A stretch of 64,000 nucleotides of DNA, from assembly GCA_032209605.1 (NCBI GenBank), contig JASFXZ010000013.1, forward strand, positions 11,243,901 to 11,307,900, in the 5' to 3' direction. Below, in pieces: positions 61,740-64,000 of this stretch. The stretch's first letter is position 1. Each line of letters begins with the position of its first letter. Below the pieces are notes generated by a model that ran no database searches, was not told where the DNA came from, and was given only the letters and a program-made list of their open reading frames with translations. The DNA is from Mactromeris polynyma (lineage: Eukaryota > Mollusca > Bivalvia > Venerida > Mactridae). Position numbers and translations under genes: made by a program.

Positions 61740-63420
61740 GACAGAATCTGCAAATATTCCTAGCATAATGAGTTAAAACAACAGAACAAACTTGTGACCT
61801 GATTTAAATCTTGTGATTGCTTATTCAAACAACAAAAGTATACTATTTTACCCCATAGGAAGGGCAACACTTATACTATATCCATCTGTTTTCCAGAATA
61901 ACAAAATAATTACATTTTAAAAATAAACTAACACATCCTCACAGGTAGTCACTTAGGACTTTTCCAGGACAATCTCCCTAGGGGGTGGTAAGAATGACAA
62001 CCACTTAAAATTGGTGGGGATCAAAATCTGAATACAATTCTGGTGACTGATGGTCATTTTTTTCGACTGTCATTCCTATCCAGCAGGGAGATTTTCCTCG
62101 AGGTATGAAAAAGTGACAAAACAGACTCAAGAATTGAAGTAAATATTTTACATATTTGTGATAAAGCTGACTCAATATAGCATACACACATAATTATCCT
62201 AGTTAACAAAATAAGACAAATCATTGTTTAACAATTTTACCTAAAAATATTATTAATTTTACACATACTTTCATATGATCAGAACGTCACAACTGGCAAT
62301 TAAATATTAATCATGAACAAAAATACTTGGTACTTAAAATGCAATGGTGACAATAATAAACACATTTTGTAAGAACACACCCAATGACCCATGTGACCAT
62401 TACTGAAAACTGAAATTCTTAGAGAATTTAAAATGATACATTATTAAACAATAGAATTACAAATTCACACTTGAACTATTTCCATAATTCAGTAGATCTT
62501 TCTGTGAAGTCCATCCACGCACTCCACAAATTTCTTTCTTCCATGGTATAAGTTGAACAAAATTAAATGCATTGAAGAGAATGTGTGTAACCTAATGAGA
62601 GTTAAGAAACAAAGGTTTTTTGAAAGTCATTGGTGATTTTAACATCACCACACCAACATTTTTTCATCACCACACCAACATGTTTTTGCAGTGTCATCAA
62701 CGGAAAACACTATGGGTAGATGCACCAATCTCTTCCTAGCTACCACAAAACCTCCAAGACTTTAAACAACCAGGGTGTTTTTGACACATCTTTATTATTA
62801 TCACCTCGTGAGTTATACAATTGTCTGAAATATAAAACATAAATTTACTTCTAACTTGAGAAGATACAAACAACATATTGAACAAATCACATTAAAACTA
62901 GCTGCCAAACCAAAGAATAAACAATTTGGTAAAAATTAACGACTTCTCTGTTAATAAATCACAACTGTAAGTAAACCTTGACAAGATCAAAAGCGGAATG
63001 CATAAAATTGCTCTACACATTAAATTATTGTCATCATAATTAATTCTCAATGTAAGGAAATAAAAGAATGACGCCAGTAACCGTTTAGGAATGCTACGGG
63101 GCGAAATGACTTGAGTACGAATCAACCATTCCTGACGTAAGTGCAGACTTAGAACACGTATTTTAAATGATTTTCTTGAAACAGGTACTGTACTTTAGCT
63201 CTTATTTACTCATGCAATCGTATGGAATTAATTACGATAAATGCCAGCAACCACAACACCCGATTCAACAGTTTTCAAGCTAGCATGAGTGATTCATTCG
63301 AAAAAATGGACGGTTACGCAGCGTTCTTTTGTCGTTTTGGTCGGGGAAATAACAGTCTGAAATTCGCCGCTGCCACCAATGTAATATATCCGACAGTGTT
63401 CAAACAAGCATACAGTTACA
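61740..63420. other. Interior of the inverted-repeat unit, no gene recognised
   Basis: AT-rich, with two adjacent ATCACCACACCAACAT words near 62645 and 62670. No domain-bearing frame is seen on either strand. Confidence 0.5.
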
Positions 63421-63425
63421 CTTAC

Positions 63426-63499
63426 CTGCACCATTGGTAGGTTTTATTTGTTCTGCGGAACCTTTTATTAGGTATGATCGTCAATTTTAGAACAGCCAT
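63426..63499 (-). CDS. Candidate short first coding exon, unrecognised
   Basis: On the minus strand an ATG at 63499 has a good context (GCCGATGG). It opens 24 codons, MAVLKLTIIPNKRFRRTNKT then YQWC, that end at a consensus donor CAG/GTAAGT at 63426. It could be an alternative or upstream start of the CHPF transcript, a separate gene or chance. No continuation exon was identified before 56852, and the peptide resembles nothing I know. Confidence 0.25.
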
Positions 63500-64000
63500 C
63501 GGCGGGCAATTCTCCCGCTTCTCTCACCAAATGTAAACACGCCGGGTTTAGAAGTAAGTAATACCGGTCCCGACCAAATATGGTACGCAGTTCTTTGACG
63601 TACGACATATATACGCGTTTACGAGAACGAGATGTTATTCGGATCATTCTTGAGTATTAAATACAACAACTGATTATTCCACGTAAAATTTTGCAACAAA
63701 TAATAAATTTAATGTCTGAAAAAGTCCGTCAGTGTTTTTGAGAAATTATCATAAACGTCTAAAAAGTAAATATTTAATTCAGAAATATTCAGCAAATGTA
63801 CAAAAAATGTCCGTCCCGTAAAGTTTGATTCAGAAATATACAGTTTGAATACACAGGTTAACAGTTTCAAAAGGCACTACACTCCCCCCATTTTTATCAG
63901 AAAAATTCAAACAGTTTTTTTCATGAGGGATGCCATTTGGATTATTGCTTACCACTGGTATTCCACTGGTATTCCACTGACTTTTTTACTGGGGTATGCA

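Larger units (their letters stand above)
61257..63994. mobile_element. 2.7-kb unit bounded by 28-bp inverted repeats (candidate non-autonomous DNA element)
   Basis: The left end CCCCAGTAAAAAATTCAGTG and right end CACTGACTTTTTTACTGGGG are inverted repeats. With the following GAATACCA they match over 28 bp with one mismatch. No clear target duplication is seen (CAT before, TAT after). The left end continues into a palindromic array. No transposase is recognised. The alternative is two separate fragments of one family in opposite orientation. Confidence 0.55.

Noticed and set aside
61274..61741. A 155-codon frame
   Set aside because: It is made only of palindromic short-motif repeats.

Overview
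The window looks like nuclear DNA of an invertebrate animal, most likely a bivalve mollusc. This is an inference from split exons with GT/AG junctions, AT-rich low-density sequence, a CHPF-type glycosyltransferase gene, a PAN/Apple-domain secreted protein, DIRS-type and LINE retroelement relics, and dense dispersed repeats carrying the GACCTTGACC and GACGGACGGAC motifs common in molluscan genomes. There are no bacterial operons, CRISPR arrays or rRNA genes. Almost all long open frames are either repeat arrays whose period is a multiple of three, or decayed mobile-element genes.

Layout. 1-451: a coding exon running off the left edge (minus strand). 2.9-5.0 kb: molluscan-type repeat blocks. 5.74-8.96 kb: a decayed partial copy of the CHPF neighbourhood that lies at 43.1-55.1 kb, including one perfectly framed but orphaned CHPF exon. 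10.5-13.2 kb: a broken DIRS-like (tyrosine-recombinase type) retroelement on the minus strand. 14.9-16.8 kb: two tandem arrays and an inverted-repeat (foldback) element. 17.13-19.38 kb: a complete three-exon gene for a small secreted protein with two PAN/Apple-like domains (plus strand). 20.65-34.67 kb: a 33-bp minisatellite in two arrays (0.6 and 7.4 kb) that flank a broken LINE. The large array has a higher-order repeat of 57-63 units. The LINE itself carries two clean nested insertions. 36-43 kb: a mariner-type MITE, repeats and a 22-bp array. 43.1-49.3 kb: intergenic copy B of the duplication with further insertions. 52.25-56.85 kb: the last four exons of a CHPF/CHPF2 (chondroitin polymerizing factor) gene on the minus strand, whose introns carry two MITEs with visible empty sites elsewhere in the window. 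57-64 kb: more repeats, and a 2.7-kb unit bounded by 28-bp inverted repeats with a palindromic subterminal array. The 5' end of the CHPF gene lies beyond the right edge.

Only three loci are supported as host protein-coding: the left-edge exon, the PAN-domain gene and CHPF. They do not form a pathway. The most unusual structure is the 33-bp minisatellite/LINE composite. The most informative is the CHPF-locus duplication, because comparing its copies fixes the boundaries and target sites of several mobile elements.
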